Below, piece by piece: positions 9,873 through 22,369 of a DNA stretch of 64,000 nt (position 1 is the stretch's first letter; each line of letters starts with the position of its first letter). Both the position numbers and the translations under genes were made by a program. Below the pieces are notes generated by a model that was not told where the DNA came from, did no database searches, and was given only the letters and a program-made list of their open reading frames with translations. The stretch comes from Hofstenia miamia (Eukaryota; Xenacoelomorpha; Acoela; Hofsteniidae), in the NCBI GenBank assembly GCA_900660155.1, contig CABFPE010000492.1, positions 50,878 to 114,877 on the forward strand. Direction: 5' to 3'.

Positions 9873-10097
9873 GCACTTGGTGATAAACAACTAAATACTC
9901 GACTAGTACCTGTTAATCTTTCTTGTTGAGTATAATTTTAGATATAATTGCACAAAACATTTACAAAGTGAAAATAATCAATCCTATCATGATTTACATT
10001 TTAATCATTATAATCAATATTAATAATTTTAGTCTTTGTTTCTTCATCCTTTTCTCTCATCTTGACCAATCATGATAGTTTGATAGATTATGTCACA

Positions 10098-12034
10098 TAA
10101 TGGAGATTATTACTAATCAAGGCGTCCAGTTCAAGAGTAAGCATTTCAATGAGCTAACAACAATGATGGAATTTGAACATGGGAAGACTACCATGTACCA
10201 TCTGCAGGTAAATGGAGCAGTAGAAGGATTGAACCAGACACTGATAAAACTGATAAGGGTGGTAACATCAAGAGTAGAAGGAAGACAATGGCGCCAAGTT
10301 ACTGAAATAATAAAGTACTTTTATGACACAACAGTACATCATCTCATTTAATGCAATGTTTGACAGGAAGGCGTCAATCCCACTTTCTATACAGTATACA
10401 AACCACCACAATGTCATTGACAATGAATACATCAATATATTAAATAATCAGATGATGGAGGCCCATTAGATGATGTGCAAGAACATGAAAAGATCAGTGG
10501 TGAGGCAGGAGAGAAACTTTAACAAAAAAGTATACAGGAAACCTCACAGAGTAGGCAATCTTGGCCATGTGTACACAGTGGAAAAGGTGAGCAACATAAA
10601 TCAAGAGAAAAACAGAGATCACTATGGGCAGGCTGATTCACCATGGTGAGAACTTGACTGAACAATCAATACAAATTGAGTAATGGGCATGCTAAAAATA
10701 AAAAACAATATGACTCTGAAATATGGGATCTAAACTCCATAACTATGTTTAGGAATCAAAATGAAGAGACAAATATGGGACTGCTCAGAGGAGGATTGCC
10801 AGAGACATACCTCCCAACACCTCAGAGAGAGAAGGAGCTGCTGCACTCAAACAGCCAGAGGGCTTAAGTCTACAGAAATCAAAGTGTAGAGGAGCAGAAT
10901 AGAAGACTACCAGTAACTGGTTCAGGGAAAACTTAAATGCTCTGAAACCAGTGGATCAACCACCTCATGGACTATACAGGGCAAATGTAAAAGCTCTGAT
11001 CTAGCTGAAATTGATGGACCTCAGGAACTTAAAGCTGAGAGTATGAGTGTACTTACAACTCTACCTAGTCACAAGCTTAAAGATGGCATAAGCAGTGCCT
11101 CTGACATGGAGGATCAACCTAGTACTAGTGTGCCAACTAGTACACACTCACAAAAGAAGTTGCAAAGAGGACACATACCACCTGGTAGCCAGTCACTATC
11201 ATCAACTAGATCCAAAGAGAAATTGGACAAAATTACACAAATTGGAGGGGATGCACTATATCCCTACTTCCTAGCTCCAGGAAGAATAACAGAAAATGTG
11301 CATGGGAAGCTATTACCCAGAATGTGTGATGAAATAGTGTGAAATACATAAGGGCAAAGTCAAAAATATAAAACATTACATTGGTAATCAACATGTAAAG
11401 AAGACCAAAAGTCAACATGATTATAAGCTACCCAGAGCACATGAATGTCAGAATGACCAGAGTATATTTCTGAAGCACACTTCATGCTGCTTTGATGACA
11501 AGCTTATGCTGGAGGAAGTGTGTGAATTGATGATAGAGAGACACATATTGGCTAAGGATGAACAAGTTAACTTAGAAATGGAAAACTTACTTATCATACA
11601 CTTTTTGAAGGATACCAAATACACCAAAAATTTAACAAAATCAATTGATAAAGTGATGATGACATCAAACATAGAGAAAGTCCAGCTAATTTTAATCAGT
11701 AACTAAGAAAATAGAATGCTTCCAGAAAATCTAGAATACATGGCAAAAAAGATACAAATCATATTCACTATAGATAACAGCATGAGGCAGCAAACCACAT
11801 CCAGGATCCAGGCTGATAGAGATCAAACTAATTTTGGGGATCACTGGGTCCCTGCACATCATCTGATGGTTGAACCAAAAATAGTAGTGGACAAGTACAT
11901 ACAGGCACAAACAATGAAAACCATGGGTTACAACAGCCTAATTCCTATAAGAGATACAAGAAGTCTGGAAGGATATCAAAGAAGAACAGACAACTGAGAA
12001 AATCTGGCCAACAATAGAAATTAAAATGCCCACT
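10098..12034 (+). mobile_element. E2: plus-strand Ty3/Gypsy remnant (integrase end plus ORF3)
   Basis: 10100-10351 encodes the end of an integrase core (TNQGVQFKSK, then QVNGAVEGLNQT), clearly homologous to E1 pol. 10676-10867 matches the pol tail (YDSEIWDLNS), and frames from 11043 to 11997 match ORF3 (for example MVEPKIVVDKYIQAQTMKTMG). Many breaks; old. Its 5' part is missing because the E1 LTR abuts it, and its 3' end runs into F2 LTR sequence near 12035. Plain ORF3 homology shows that the third gene was already present in this older lineage. Confidence 0.85.
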
Positions 12035-12572
12035 GGCAAATGTGTAACTTTGTACTTTGCAACCTGGCAATGTCACTAGCTGCTTAATAAATATTACTTC
12101 AGCCATTATTGAAAACTATTGGCTTTAATTAATATAGTTAGATAAAGTAAATAATTACTTGCAGCTTCCTACCTTACTGTAGCATCCACTACCAAGCTTC
12201 AACAGAGAGTAAATGATTCTTTTAAATTATTGTTCCTCATTATATGTGGGTAGGGATGTACTGTTGTTAACTTTATTTCACTCTGACATGAGATACACTA
12301 TTGTTAACCTTTACTTAACTTAAAGTAACTTGATACTGTTTAGGTATACCATTGTTGCAGTACTTCTCTGTGATTTGGCTATGGCCTCTGGCCAACTCTG
12401 ATCTCTGAATCAATCCACATGTGCCTCCATCATCAATTGAGTAGTTCCAAGTCTCAGCTCATTGAAGCACTTATATGTTCCTTATCCTAACTCAGTGCAG
12501 CTCTCAAGGCTGTTTGTAACTGACTTAAACTCAATTTGTAATGTGTATTTATAGTACTTCAAGACCTGGCAT
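12035..12572 (-). repeat. F2 LTR pieces, minus orientation
   Basis: 12035-12177 matches the inner part of the F2 LTR in minus orientation (compare 20380-20520). At 12178 a fresh LTR end begins (TGTAGCATCC on the plus map) and runs to about 12572, where the orientation switches abruptly to plus. One LTR has probably entered another. Part of this stretch belongs to the duplicated block starting at 12462. Confidence 0.7.
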
Positions 12573-13446
12573 TATGTTTGTAATATGCAACTAAGAAACA
12601 AGATAGCAATTTAGTACTTGTCAACAAATAATTTACCAAATGAAGGGGGTGAAAATGCTTCCATTATTTTTCCATATTTGGCAGATGATAAATTCAAATT
12701 CAAATGACAGGTACTTTTTGAATTCAAATATAAATAGAACAAGAATTAATTTGCAAAACTGTTGAAGTAAATTCTTTGAAAATCTTATCTTTAGATTTTA
12801 TTCAGTTTGCTTACTCATAAATCATGTCAAGCTAAATGGTAGATGCAGTAGTGGTGGATTGGACACACATCAGGAGCAATTCAAGGGTCCTTGATCCAAG
12901 CCACGAATCTGTATTTATGTTAGGTGTAAAGATAGGAGTTTACTCCATTTAGCNTTGAAGCACTTATATGTTCCTTATCCTAACTCAGTGCAGCTCTCAA
13001 GGCTGTTTGTAACTGACTTAAACTCAATTTGTAATGTGTATTTATAGTACTTCAAGACCTGGCATTATGTTTGTAATATGCAACTAAGAAACAAGATAGC
13101 AATTTAGTACTTGTCAACAAATAATTTACCAAATGAAGGGGGTGAAAATGCTTCCATTATTTTTCCATATTTGGCAGATGATAAATTCAAATTCAAATGA
13201 CAGGTACTTTTTGAATTCAAATATAAATAGAACAAGAATTAATTTGCAAAACTGTTGAAGTAAATTCTTTGAAAATCTTATCTTTAGATTTTATTCAGTT
13301 TGCTTACTCATAAATCATGTCAAGCTAAATGGTAGATGCAGTAGTGGTGGATTGGACACACATCAGGAGCAATTCAAGGGTCCTTGATCCAAGCCACGAA
13401 TCTGTATTTATGTTAGGTGTAAAGATAGGAGTTTACTCCATTTAGC
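12462..13446. repeat. Exact 492-bp direct duplication joined by a single N (probable assembly artefact)
   Basis: 12462-12953 and 12955-13446 read the same wherever I compared them and are separated by one N at 12954. A perfect repeat joined by a placeholder base is what an assembler leaves when overlapping contigs are not merged. The real locus probably has one copy. Confidence 0.88.
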
Positions 13447-13757
13447 TGACTATTGATTCAATTGTTTGTATGTATTAGATAATTAATTATCAGAGAAAGG
13501 GCTGGAATGCCTACCATATGTTATATCTGTACTACATATCTAATTAGGTGACCTATAATTAGACCAATAAAATGACTACGCATGTAACATTAATTAAATG
13601 TAAGGTAGGAAGCTGCAAGTAACTACTTACACATTACAAATTGAGTTTATGTCAGTTCTATCCAACCTTGAGGGTTGCACTGAGTTTGGATAGGGAACAC
13701 ATAAGTTACTTTGGTGAGCTGAGACTTGGAACTACTCAATCAACAAGAAAGGCATTA
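12573..13757 (+). repeat. F2 LTR, plus orientation (5' part truncated; contains the 492-bp duplication)
   Basis: From 12573 the sequence follows the F2 LTR in plus orientation: TTTGTAATATGCAAC, CAGGTACTTTTTG, ATATAAATAG (TATA), then the AAGCTAAATGGTAG segment and the distal half after 13447. It faces the minus LTR to its left head to head. It ends at 13757, where another minus LTR starts. Confidence 0.75.
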
Positions 13758-14192
13758 TGTAACATCCTCCACCTAGCTTGTTACGCCGTGTTTAATCACT
13801 GCTAAGGGATGCTTAGTAAACTGCAGGTGAGGTGTTACCCATTTGTTGATCCATCAAATTTCTCTTTCTTATTAACTAGTTACGTTAATTAAGTACTCAG
13901 GTAATAACCATCACTGTTTAGGTGACTGGGCAGTATGATGTTTCCTCTTCGGTTGTTCCATGGGCTCCTGCCCGAAGCCGATCTCCACAACACAGCTCCT
14001 CCTCTTCTGGAACGATGGTTGAGTCCACATCACCATCTCAGCTCAACTGGGATTAATTATGTATGCCCTACGTTAGCTCGGTGTGTGCACTCAAGTAGAG
14101 TTGTAACTGACTTAAGCTCAGAGTTGTAAAGTGTTTGTTGTTTTTATTTAATAAAGCAACCGGGCATTGACACTAACTGCATGTAATAATAC
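13758..14192 (-). repeat. F2 LTR fragment, minus orientation, cut by the assembly gap
   Basis: Starts TGTAACATCC on the plus map (the LTR 3' terminus on the minus strand) and follows the 20038-21153 LTR through the CATCTCAGCTCAAC region until the N run. It lies at the end of the neighbouring plus LTR with no visible spacer. Confidence 0.75.
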
Positions 14193-15192
14193 NNNNNNNN
14201 NNNNNNNNNNNNNNNNNNNNNNNNNNNNNNNNNNNNNNNNNNNNNNNNNNNNNNNNNNNNNNNNNNNNNNNNNNNNNNNNNNNNNNNNNNNNNNNNNNNN
14301 NNNNNNNNNNNNNNNNNNNNNNNNNNNNNNNNNNNNNNNNNNNNNNNNNNNNNNNNNNNNNNNNNNNNNNNNNNNNNNNNNNNNNNNNNNNNNNNNNNNN
14401 NNNNNNNNNNNNNNNNNNNNNNNNNNNNNNNNNNNNNNNNNNNNNNNNNNNNNNNNNNNNNNNNNNNNNNNNNNNNNNNNNNNNNNNNNNNNNNNNNNNN
14501 NNNNNNNNNNNNNNNNNNNNNNNNNNNNNNNNNNNNNNNNNNNNNNNNNNNNNNNNNNNNNNNNNNNNNNNNNNNNNNNNNNNNNNNNNNNNNNNNNNNN
14601 NNNNNNNNNNNNNNNNNNNNNNNNNNNNNNNNNNNNNNNNNNNNNNNNNNNNNNNNNNNNNNNNNNNNNNNNNNNNNNNNNNNNNNNNNNNNNNNNNNNN
14701 NNNNNNNNNNNNNNNNNNNNNNNNNNNNNNNNNNNNNNNNNNNNNNNNNNNNNNNNNNNNNNNNNNNNNNNNNNNNNNNNNNNNNNNNNNNNNNNNNNNN
14801 NNNNNNNNNNNNNNNNNNNNNNNNNNNNNNNNNNNNNNNNNNNNNNNNNNNNNNNNNNNNNNNNNNNNNNNNNNNNNNNNNNNNNNNNNNNNNNNNNNNN
14901 NNNNNNNNNNNNNNNNNNNNNNNNNNNNNNNNNNNNNNNNNNNNNNNNNNNNNNNNNNNNNNNNNNNNNNNNNNNNNNNNNNNNNNNNNNNNNNNNNNNN
15001 NNNNNNNNNNNNNNNNNNNNNNNNNNNNNNNNNNNNNNNNNNNNNNNNNNNNNNNNNNNNNNNNNNNNNNNNNNNNNNNNNNNNNNNNNNNNNNNNNNNN
15101 NNNNNNNNNNNNNNNNNNNNNNNNNNNNNNNNNNNNNNNNNNNNNNNNNNNNNNNNNNNNNNNNNNNNNNNNNNNNNNNNNNNNNNNNNNNN
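14193..15192. other. Assembly gap (1000 N)
   Basis: Exactly 1000 unknown bases, probably a fixed-size scaffold gap. No reading frame across it means anything. Confidence 0.99.
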
Positions 15193-17589
15193 TCATTGTT
15201 GCGAATTTATCAATTAATTAATTGCAGTGTGTGCATGTCTGTTGAAAACAGTATGTTCGATTTTATTGGTCAAATAGTTTATCAACATGAAAATAGATCA
15301 CGCAGAAATTTTTTAATTTCTGTGATTGTTTAATTGATAGTGCGTGTTGATGTCAATAAAATTGTTTTCAATTTTGTAAACTAAATAGTTTCATATTTGC
15401 GTAAACTAAAAATCACTAGTGTGTGCAGTGCCTAAGTCATCTGCAAGAGATGTCATAGGAATAATTTAAGTTTAGTAACACCAATTATGCCAATATTGCA
15501 CGGACAACAAATTGAACAATCAGAAGATAAAAGTATTAACTTTTGCTACAAAATCACTTGTTTCTTCAAAAATCTTTGTAATAGTTCAATACTAGTTAAA
15601 CAATCAAAAGCAATGTGTGCATACCTCTCCTACAATTATTGTTGTTTCTCTAAGTATTTTTATAATTGTTTTATAGATAAGTACCAATGACAAAAGCAAG
15701 GTGTAAATATTCTACCAACATTGGTGCTGTTTGAATTATCACCACAATTGTCTGAATTATTTATTCAATCTCTATTATGCTTCTCAAAAGAATTTATTAT
15801 TATTCTTACTTCTCACAGCTTCATGCTGGTATCCCTCTCAACTCAGGGAACTCACCAGTTCCCAGGGAGTCTGAGAGCTTTCCTCAGGACTCTCTTGTTC
15901 CATTTAACTATTCCTGCTGAATATTTCAACACTGGTATTTCCTACGTATTAATTGCCTATATGCTGTTCTGCCCATTCAATGCTTACTTCTGTTGTACCT
16001 TTCTTACTCTCCTTTTGTATTCTTTTGTTAACCACTAGATAATACTCTGAATGCAATGCGCCATATCATGGTAAAGAATTGCAGTATTGTCATGTGAGCA
16101 CAAAATAAATGTTTTCTAAAATTTTATTTGACTAGAATACAAAGATTGGATCAGTATTATTGTGCTTTTGTATTCTAATAAGACAGCATATGATCAATAA
16201 ATTCTTAGATTCATTGGTTGCATTGCTATTTATGTGTTTTAGTTGAGTCTGCTCAACAATTCTGGCATGACATGATATACATACATGTGTGTGGTGTCAT
16301 GTTTGGCAGAATTTGGAATAGATAACATTTTGGATAGTTGTATCATTTTACGCCACTATATTATCAGTAGTTCTATGATCATTTCAATTCAAAAACTTGA
16401 CAAACTATGCTAAGATTTTCATTTCTGGAAGATTTCTAATTTTCCAGCTAAAACAAAAAACAGTAATTTACTCAGAGGAATAAGAATTTAGTTACAATTT
16501 TTTTATCACAATCACAATAAATAGGTTCTGAAGGAAATCTTTTTCTGCCATGCTTATGCATCTTTGAGTTAGAATCTCACAATATTATTTGGAAGATCTC
16601 TCTAAGCTAACACCAGGAAATATTCTTATGGCAGCACAATGAATTGATTCCACTCCCATAGATCTCCTAATATTATAGCATTTAAAACTCCAAATAGAAA
16701 ACCCATGAATATAAAACACGAATTACTTTATTTTTACCTACACTGAATTGCATTACTAATAACAAAGAGTTTATTTAGATGGGCAAAGTGCCATTGTGTA
16801 GTTTAATGCAGGAATCATAAGTCCAGGAAATGTTTCTAAAGCCTGTGTGGTTAGATAATATCTTCCAATATGATAGGATATTTTCATCATAATGAAATGC
16901 TATTGCATCCTTCATATCTCTTTAATGTTTTGATTAGGAGCAAGATAGTACATAACTTGCAATCAAACAGCCTTTATCTTCAGAGTTTGAATATAAAAAG
17001 CTACAAATAATTAGATTCTTCTTCAGTGATTTGCATATTGCGTGCATTGAAATTTTAGTGATGAAGCTCCTTCTAATCTGCTCTAGTTCTAAGAAATGCA
17101 TTTATGCAGTTTGATGAGTTTCAAAATTTGTTACCCTAGACAAAAAGGTATTGTATGAAAAATTTAATACTTTGCTCTCAGGATTTCAAAAATTCTGTCA
17201 TACTTCCTAATTAAATATTTTTTTGAACCAATGGGAGTGTTCCTGCAAGGCTAAATATGAGGTGAACATAGCTTACAGCTGAAACTTCACTTAGAAATAA
17301 ACAAATATAGCTTAATTGTTGTCCAAAACTTCTGTAATAATAGTACCAATTTTTCTGGGCTTTCTTTGAAATTACGTATTTTCTGGTTTCAACAGGCCTT
17401 AATAATCAAATAAAGAAAATTTGTGCATTATACTTAAATAAATATTATGTGAAATCAAAGACATCCAATGTATGTTGCAAAGAAAATTTTGATTAACAAA
17501 CTCAAAATTAGGTTGGAGTGGATGGGATTCCAATTGGACAATTCCAGAATTTTTGTATTGAATTGGATTGGACACAATAAAAGGTCCAA
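15193..17589. other. AT-rich stretch with no recognised gene or repeat
   Basis: I find no family match on either strand. The open frames here (for example 15721-16038) are short, hydrophobic and have composition expected of AT-rich noncoding DNA. No LTR motifs (CAGGTACT/TATA, TGTGACATAATC, TGTAGCATCATCC) are seen. Confidence 0.6.
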
Positions 17590-20037
17590 TGGCAGTCAAA
17601 AGACTAAATCACACATTAATAAAGCTGATAAGAGTGGCCACATCAAGAATTGGTGTAAGCATATAGAGAGGTAATTCACATTGTCAAATATTTTTACAAT
17701 ACCTCAGTATGCTTGACAATTAAAACAACACCATTTAAAGCAATGTATGGCAGAGAGGCTGCAACCCCACTATCCATACAGTACTTTAACTATGTGGAAA
17801 AAATGTACAACCACTTCTGAAACAATTGAAGCAATAAATATTGGCAATCCATGAGACAATGTCCCACAACATAAAAAACTATAATAAAAAAATATATCGA
17901 CAATTGCATAAAATAGGAGATAAGGTATACACATTTACACCCATTAACATAACTGATGTAAACCAAGTAAGGAAACTAAAGACTATATGGTCAGGTCCTT
18001 AAACAATTAAAAAAGTATTAGATAACAATGAGTATATATCAAATAATGAAAGGACACTACATTTTCAAAATTTGAAAAATGTAATAACAGACATCAAAGG
18101 AACAACCCTAGATGAAAACACAGAATTCACAATGGTATGGAACAAAAATGGGTGAACTAGACAGCCTACCATAGGATGATTTTGAAGGTGAATTTCAACA
18201 TGGTGTCAACAACAAAGAAACACAACTGAGAACAATGCCTGAAAGGGCAGCAAAAAAATAATATTAACTATAACCCTGAAACATGGGACATAAATTTTCT
18301 AACTGAATTTTGGAAATTAGAAGAGAATAATGAAAAGTGAGTCACCAAAAAGGAGAGTGATGGAAGTAAAGCAATCATAACCAACCTGAGAAAAATTGTG
18401 AGAAGAAGCAATCAAACCAGAGGTCAACCACAGGACTGATGGGAGCAGAACCAGGAGAACATCAATTAATGAGAAGAAAGTAGAGAGCTTAGTAGTCCTC
18501 ACAGCAAACTAAAAGAAAGAGGACAAAATGCAGTGACTTCTCTCCACCTAGTAGTTTGCACAGCTGATTAAAGAGCAAAGAGACAAAAAGTGAGATCATG
18601 TTCCAACTTTCCTTCAAGTAGTCTGCACCACTAATTAAAGGACAAGTGGATAAACAAGTATCCAGGGGAAGGTGTAAGTGGATAAAGAACTGTAGTAATA
18701 TGAAAGCAATTGAAGGCTTATGGTAATACAAATTCTGCAGATGGTCAAATGCTAAAAGGGAGCTTGAAAGGGAGTTAACTAAAGGACAACCAGTTTGAGC
18801 AAATCAGCAGTGGTTCAGAAACAATGGAGTACAAACTGAGCACAAGTACTAGAAAACTCTTCAAACTCACTCAGGATATGTTACATGCCCCCTAAGAATC
18901 AACAAAAATGCTATCCAAATGAACTGTTCAGTAAAACAAATGAAACAAGATAATGTCAGTAATAGAAGGAGAAAAGCTGCATCTGCACTCTATTCCTAAA
19001 AGCTAGATACAATTTAATTCATTCAAGAAACTTTCTCCAGAAACAAAAACCCACATCAGAAAACAAAAAAAATGGATGGAACAAACTTACTAATAATAAT
19101 GGACAAGGAAGATATACAAATGGTAAACACAATAATTAGCTACCCCCAAAAATGAATGAGAAATTAGAATAACCATATTTAAGGACCATGGTGCATATTA
19201 AATTTAACAAAAACTTCACACTATTGTACACACAGAACATAATTGTGTTTAAAGACAAGATAGCAGAAATTGAAAAAATCAACATAGACAAAAAATCTTA
19301 CAATCATACACATACTAAGAGAGAAAGAATTCAATCACAACCTAGAAAAACAAAACAAACAAACATTAAGGATAGCTGAAATACAGAAAGTTCAACTACT
19401 GTTGGTGGCACTCAAAACAAATGAAGAGATACCAGATTTTCTGTATGAAATATGTATGTGCATGCAAAACATATTTGCAGATGATAGACAGCAAAATGAA
19501 ACCACCATCTCTGAACTCATTAAATTTGATTACAACTCAACTACTGGGACATGCCTGTAGACTAATGGTAGAGCTATGGTTTGCAGTTGAATTATACAAC
19601 CAAATAAAAATGATAGAACTAACAACCATGAAAAACAATCTGGAGAAAGCATCACAACTGCACTTCAAATGCAGCTTAAACCAGAAAGAAAAAATACCTC
19701 ACAACAGTGTGCTTCCAAGCAATATGCCTAATAGAAGATAAAAGCATGAAATTACCAATATCATGGAAAACCAGAAATCACATAATAAAGGCAAAGAAGT
19801 ATGAGATAGCATTTTCACCAATAACTTCTACAACAAAGAACTGGCTGTTAAAAGGACAAGTGGAGGAATTAGCATTGCCTCTCTAAGATGAGAAACTGAT
19901 GCAAACAATAAAAAAATTTATTACAAATCATTACCAAAATACACCCAATGTGCAAGATATCAATGGTAACCATAGCAAACAAAACTGGAATATGCCCAAA
20001 CCAAATAATGATATTTGAGGAAGCTGCAAGGAAATAT

Positions 20038-21153
20038 TGTAACATCCTCTACCAGGCATTATCACTGTTTGTCCATAGTTACTTTATAATGTTAGCTGTG
20101 CTATTGTGGGTAGGGATTTACTTGTTGTTACTGCTTGACTAGTTTCTCCTGTTTACTTAATAACTCATGATTAACTGTTCACTGTTTAGGTGATGAAGCC
20201 ATGCAGTAACCTCTGCATCGATCTCATAGTGGGCATCTGTCTGAAGCGGATCTCTACATCCAGTTTCACCTCTCCATTTGATGTGTGAGTGTCACTTCTC
20301 AGTTCAACCAGGATAGTTTATGTGTACCCTACATTAGCTCAGTGCTTACTCAAGACATGACACAACTCGACTTACTCTCTATTGTGTGAAAGCATTGTTT
20401 CCATTTGCAACTGGACTTGTTACTAGTTGTTCATTAAATACTACATGTAGCCATTACAATAATATATTGGCTTAATTAAATATATTTGGTTCAAACAACT
20501 TCCTACCCTACATTTATAGTTTACTACATGTACAGTCACTTTATCAGTCGATTTTTGGTCATTAATTTGGATCTAAAATAATAATAATATAATTCCTAGA
20601 GTTCAGTCATCCAACCATTTATTGACATCTGACTTATCTAATACATGTAGAAATGAAATGATAGTCGACTAATAAAGAGAAAACCCCTAAGCCTAACTTA
20701 AGTGCACTTTCGTGGTCTGGCACAGAGACTCTAGAATCGTTCCCTGTGATGTATCCCGACCACTACTAAACACTGTTCTAATAGCTCAACATTGTATTAA
20801 ATAAACAAACTGTGAATGAAAATGAAAATAAGAATTCTAAGTAAAATTCTCTATCAATGGTTTCAATCTATTTATACTATTTCCAAAAGAAGTACCTGTT
20901 AATTCGAATTTAAACTTCTGCTAAGATGGCGGCTGCAAAATAATGTAAGCTTTGTTTTGTCAAAAGTATTTTTATTGATAGATACAAATATCTCTTTTTT
21001 GACTCATATATTATTCTTAGTTGCATTTTACAATTAAATCTGAAATAATCACAATTGATCTAATTCTAATATTTTTAATCAACTCCTTTTCAATCTTATT
21101 CCCTTCTGAGATGTTCTTGCAGCTTATTTCAGATTTCTTTGGATGATGCTACA
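20038..21153 (-). repeat. Solo F2 LTR (1116 bp), 4-bp target duplication ATAT
   Basis: Plus-map ends are TGTAACATCC and GGATGATGCTACA, so the LTR on its own strand is TGTAGCATCATCC...GGATGTTACA. ATAT flanks both sides (20034-20037 and 21154-21157). The AT-only duplication is weak alone, but the flanking ORF3 sequence of E4 is continuous across it. It holds TATAAATA (20869-20876), CAGGTACT (20891-20898) and AAGATGGCGGC (20933-20943, plus map). Confidence 0.88.
20869..20943 (-). promoter_or_regulatory. F2 LTR promoter module: YY1-like site, CAGGTACT, TATA
   Basis: In transcription order on the minus strand: GCCGCCATCTT (20933-20943), CAGGTACT (20891-20898), TATAAATA (20869-20876). AAGATGGCGGC is the known YY1 consensus. 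The other preserved F2 LTRs keep parts of this order: GCCGCCATATTGG at 52686-52698 with CAGGTACT near 52727, and AAGATGGCGGC near 51216. Binding is inference from the motifs. Confidence 0.55.
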
Positions 21154-21240
21154 ATATATGTGCAGAGAAATGTCTGAATCAAAACTCAAACAGATGGATG
21201 AGAAGCCATTGCTAACAACAAAGAAAATAATTAAAAGAAT

Positions 21241-22369
21241 TGTAGTAAAATCCAAAAATAATCAAGCTGCTAATGAAAATAGTCATTTAAAGAAGAACTA
21301 AGATTGAACTGAAATTTGATTAAAAATAAATCATAAATTAATTATCATCTTATATTGCTTTTGCCTAATGCAACTAAGAAATTTTCAATGAAAAGATTAA
21401 CAATTAGTTCTTCTTGATTTGACTAATTTGGCAAAACAAAGGGGTGAATTTGCTTTCATTATTTTTAGCCATCTTGGTAGACAAATAATTTGAATTTCAA
21501 AATCAACAGGTACTTTTGAACTTAGATATAAATAGAGCAAAATCATTGTAAAATTTTTTGAAGAAAATTCTTCAGAATTCTTATCTTTAGTTTATTACAG
21601 TTTGATTATTAACTATGATGTTCAGCTAAATGGTTGGTGTTCAGTAGTGGCAAGGATCCTATAACGGGAACAATTCTTTGTTCTTTGATCCAAACCACAA
21701 ACCTGCACTTAAGTTAGGTGTATTAGGAGTTTTTACTTCCATTTAGCTAACTATTGATCCTTTCTTAGATTATATGACTGATAATGCATTTGATATAAGG
21801 CTTGTAAGCCAAATGTAGGTTTTGTATTTATATTTAAACTAGAGCCAAATTCATGACTATAATTTGACCAATAATGTGACCTTGTATGTATCAATTATTA
21901 TACGTAGTAGGAAGCTCCTATTTATTTATCTTATTTAAATAAAGCCAATATTTTTCAGTATGGCTAATTATGTATTCATTTAAGCAGCTAGTGACAATCA
22001 AGGTTGCAAGTATATAGTACACTTTACAAATTGAGACTAAGTCACAATAAGCACTGAGCTAGGATAGCGCACACATAAGTTGTTTCAATGAGCTGAGAGG
22101 TGGCACTCATTCAATGCAAATGGAAAGAGTTGGCTGTTACTTGATTTAGAGACCAGCTTTGGGCAATGTCCAACCATCAACAGCTGGCAAAGATCCTACA
22201 AGGCTTCCTCACCTAAATAGTGCTTGATATACCCTCCATCAATTGGAATTTAATAGCATAGAAGCTACGCAGTTTAAGAATAGTACATCTCTACCTGCTA
22301 GTATACCACAACAGTTATATTGTAATAATGGAGGAATTTGCATATCAAAGAGTCATAGAAGATGCTACA
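21241..22369 (+). repeat. Solo F2 LTR (1129 bp), 4-bp target duplication GAAT
   Basis: Starts TGTAGTAAAATCC and ends GATGCTACA. GAAT precedes (21237-21240) and follows (22370-22373) it. ORF3 sequence of E4 continues on both sides. TATAAATA lies at 21537-21544 with CAACAGGTACTT about 30 bases upstream. It stands head to head with the LTR at 20038-21153, 87 bases apart. The separate target duplications show two independent insertions. Confidence 0.88.

Larger units (their letters stand above)
1..10097 (-). mobile_element. E1: near-whole Ty3/Gypsy LTR retrotransposon, family F1 (3' end beyond window)
   Basis: Read on the minus strand the order is 5' LTR, primer binding site, leader, gag, pro-RT-RNase H-integrase and a third ORF that continues past the window edge. 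RNase H before integrase is the Metaviridae (Ty3/Gypsy) order. Pol is one uninterrupted frame and I count only about two breaks elsewhere, so this is the best preserved and probably youngest copy here. The 5' LTR abuts the plus-strand remnant E2 at 10098, so E1 landed in or beside an older relative. The 3' LTR is outside the window, so LTR-pair dating is not possible. Confidence 0.93.
8829..10097 (-). repeat. E1 5' LTR, family F1 (1269 bp)
   Basis: The LTR reads TGTGACATAATC...GGCATGATTCTACA, with TG...CA ends. It holds TATAAATA (9865-9872 on the plus-strand map), AACAGGTACT upstream of it, and AATAAA at 8949-8954. Between TATA and AATAAA is a long open frame (9092-9721). Related LTRs lie at 29990-31348, 36377-37754, 42970-44166, 53699-53914, 54472-55177, 57429-58649 and 58650-60139. 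Confidence 0.93.

Noticed and set aside
15721-16038. 105-codon open frame
   Set aside because: Hydrophobic by AT-rich composition, no family resemblance, no splice or promoter context.
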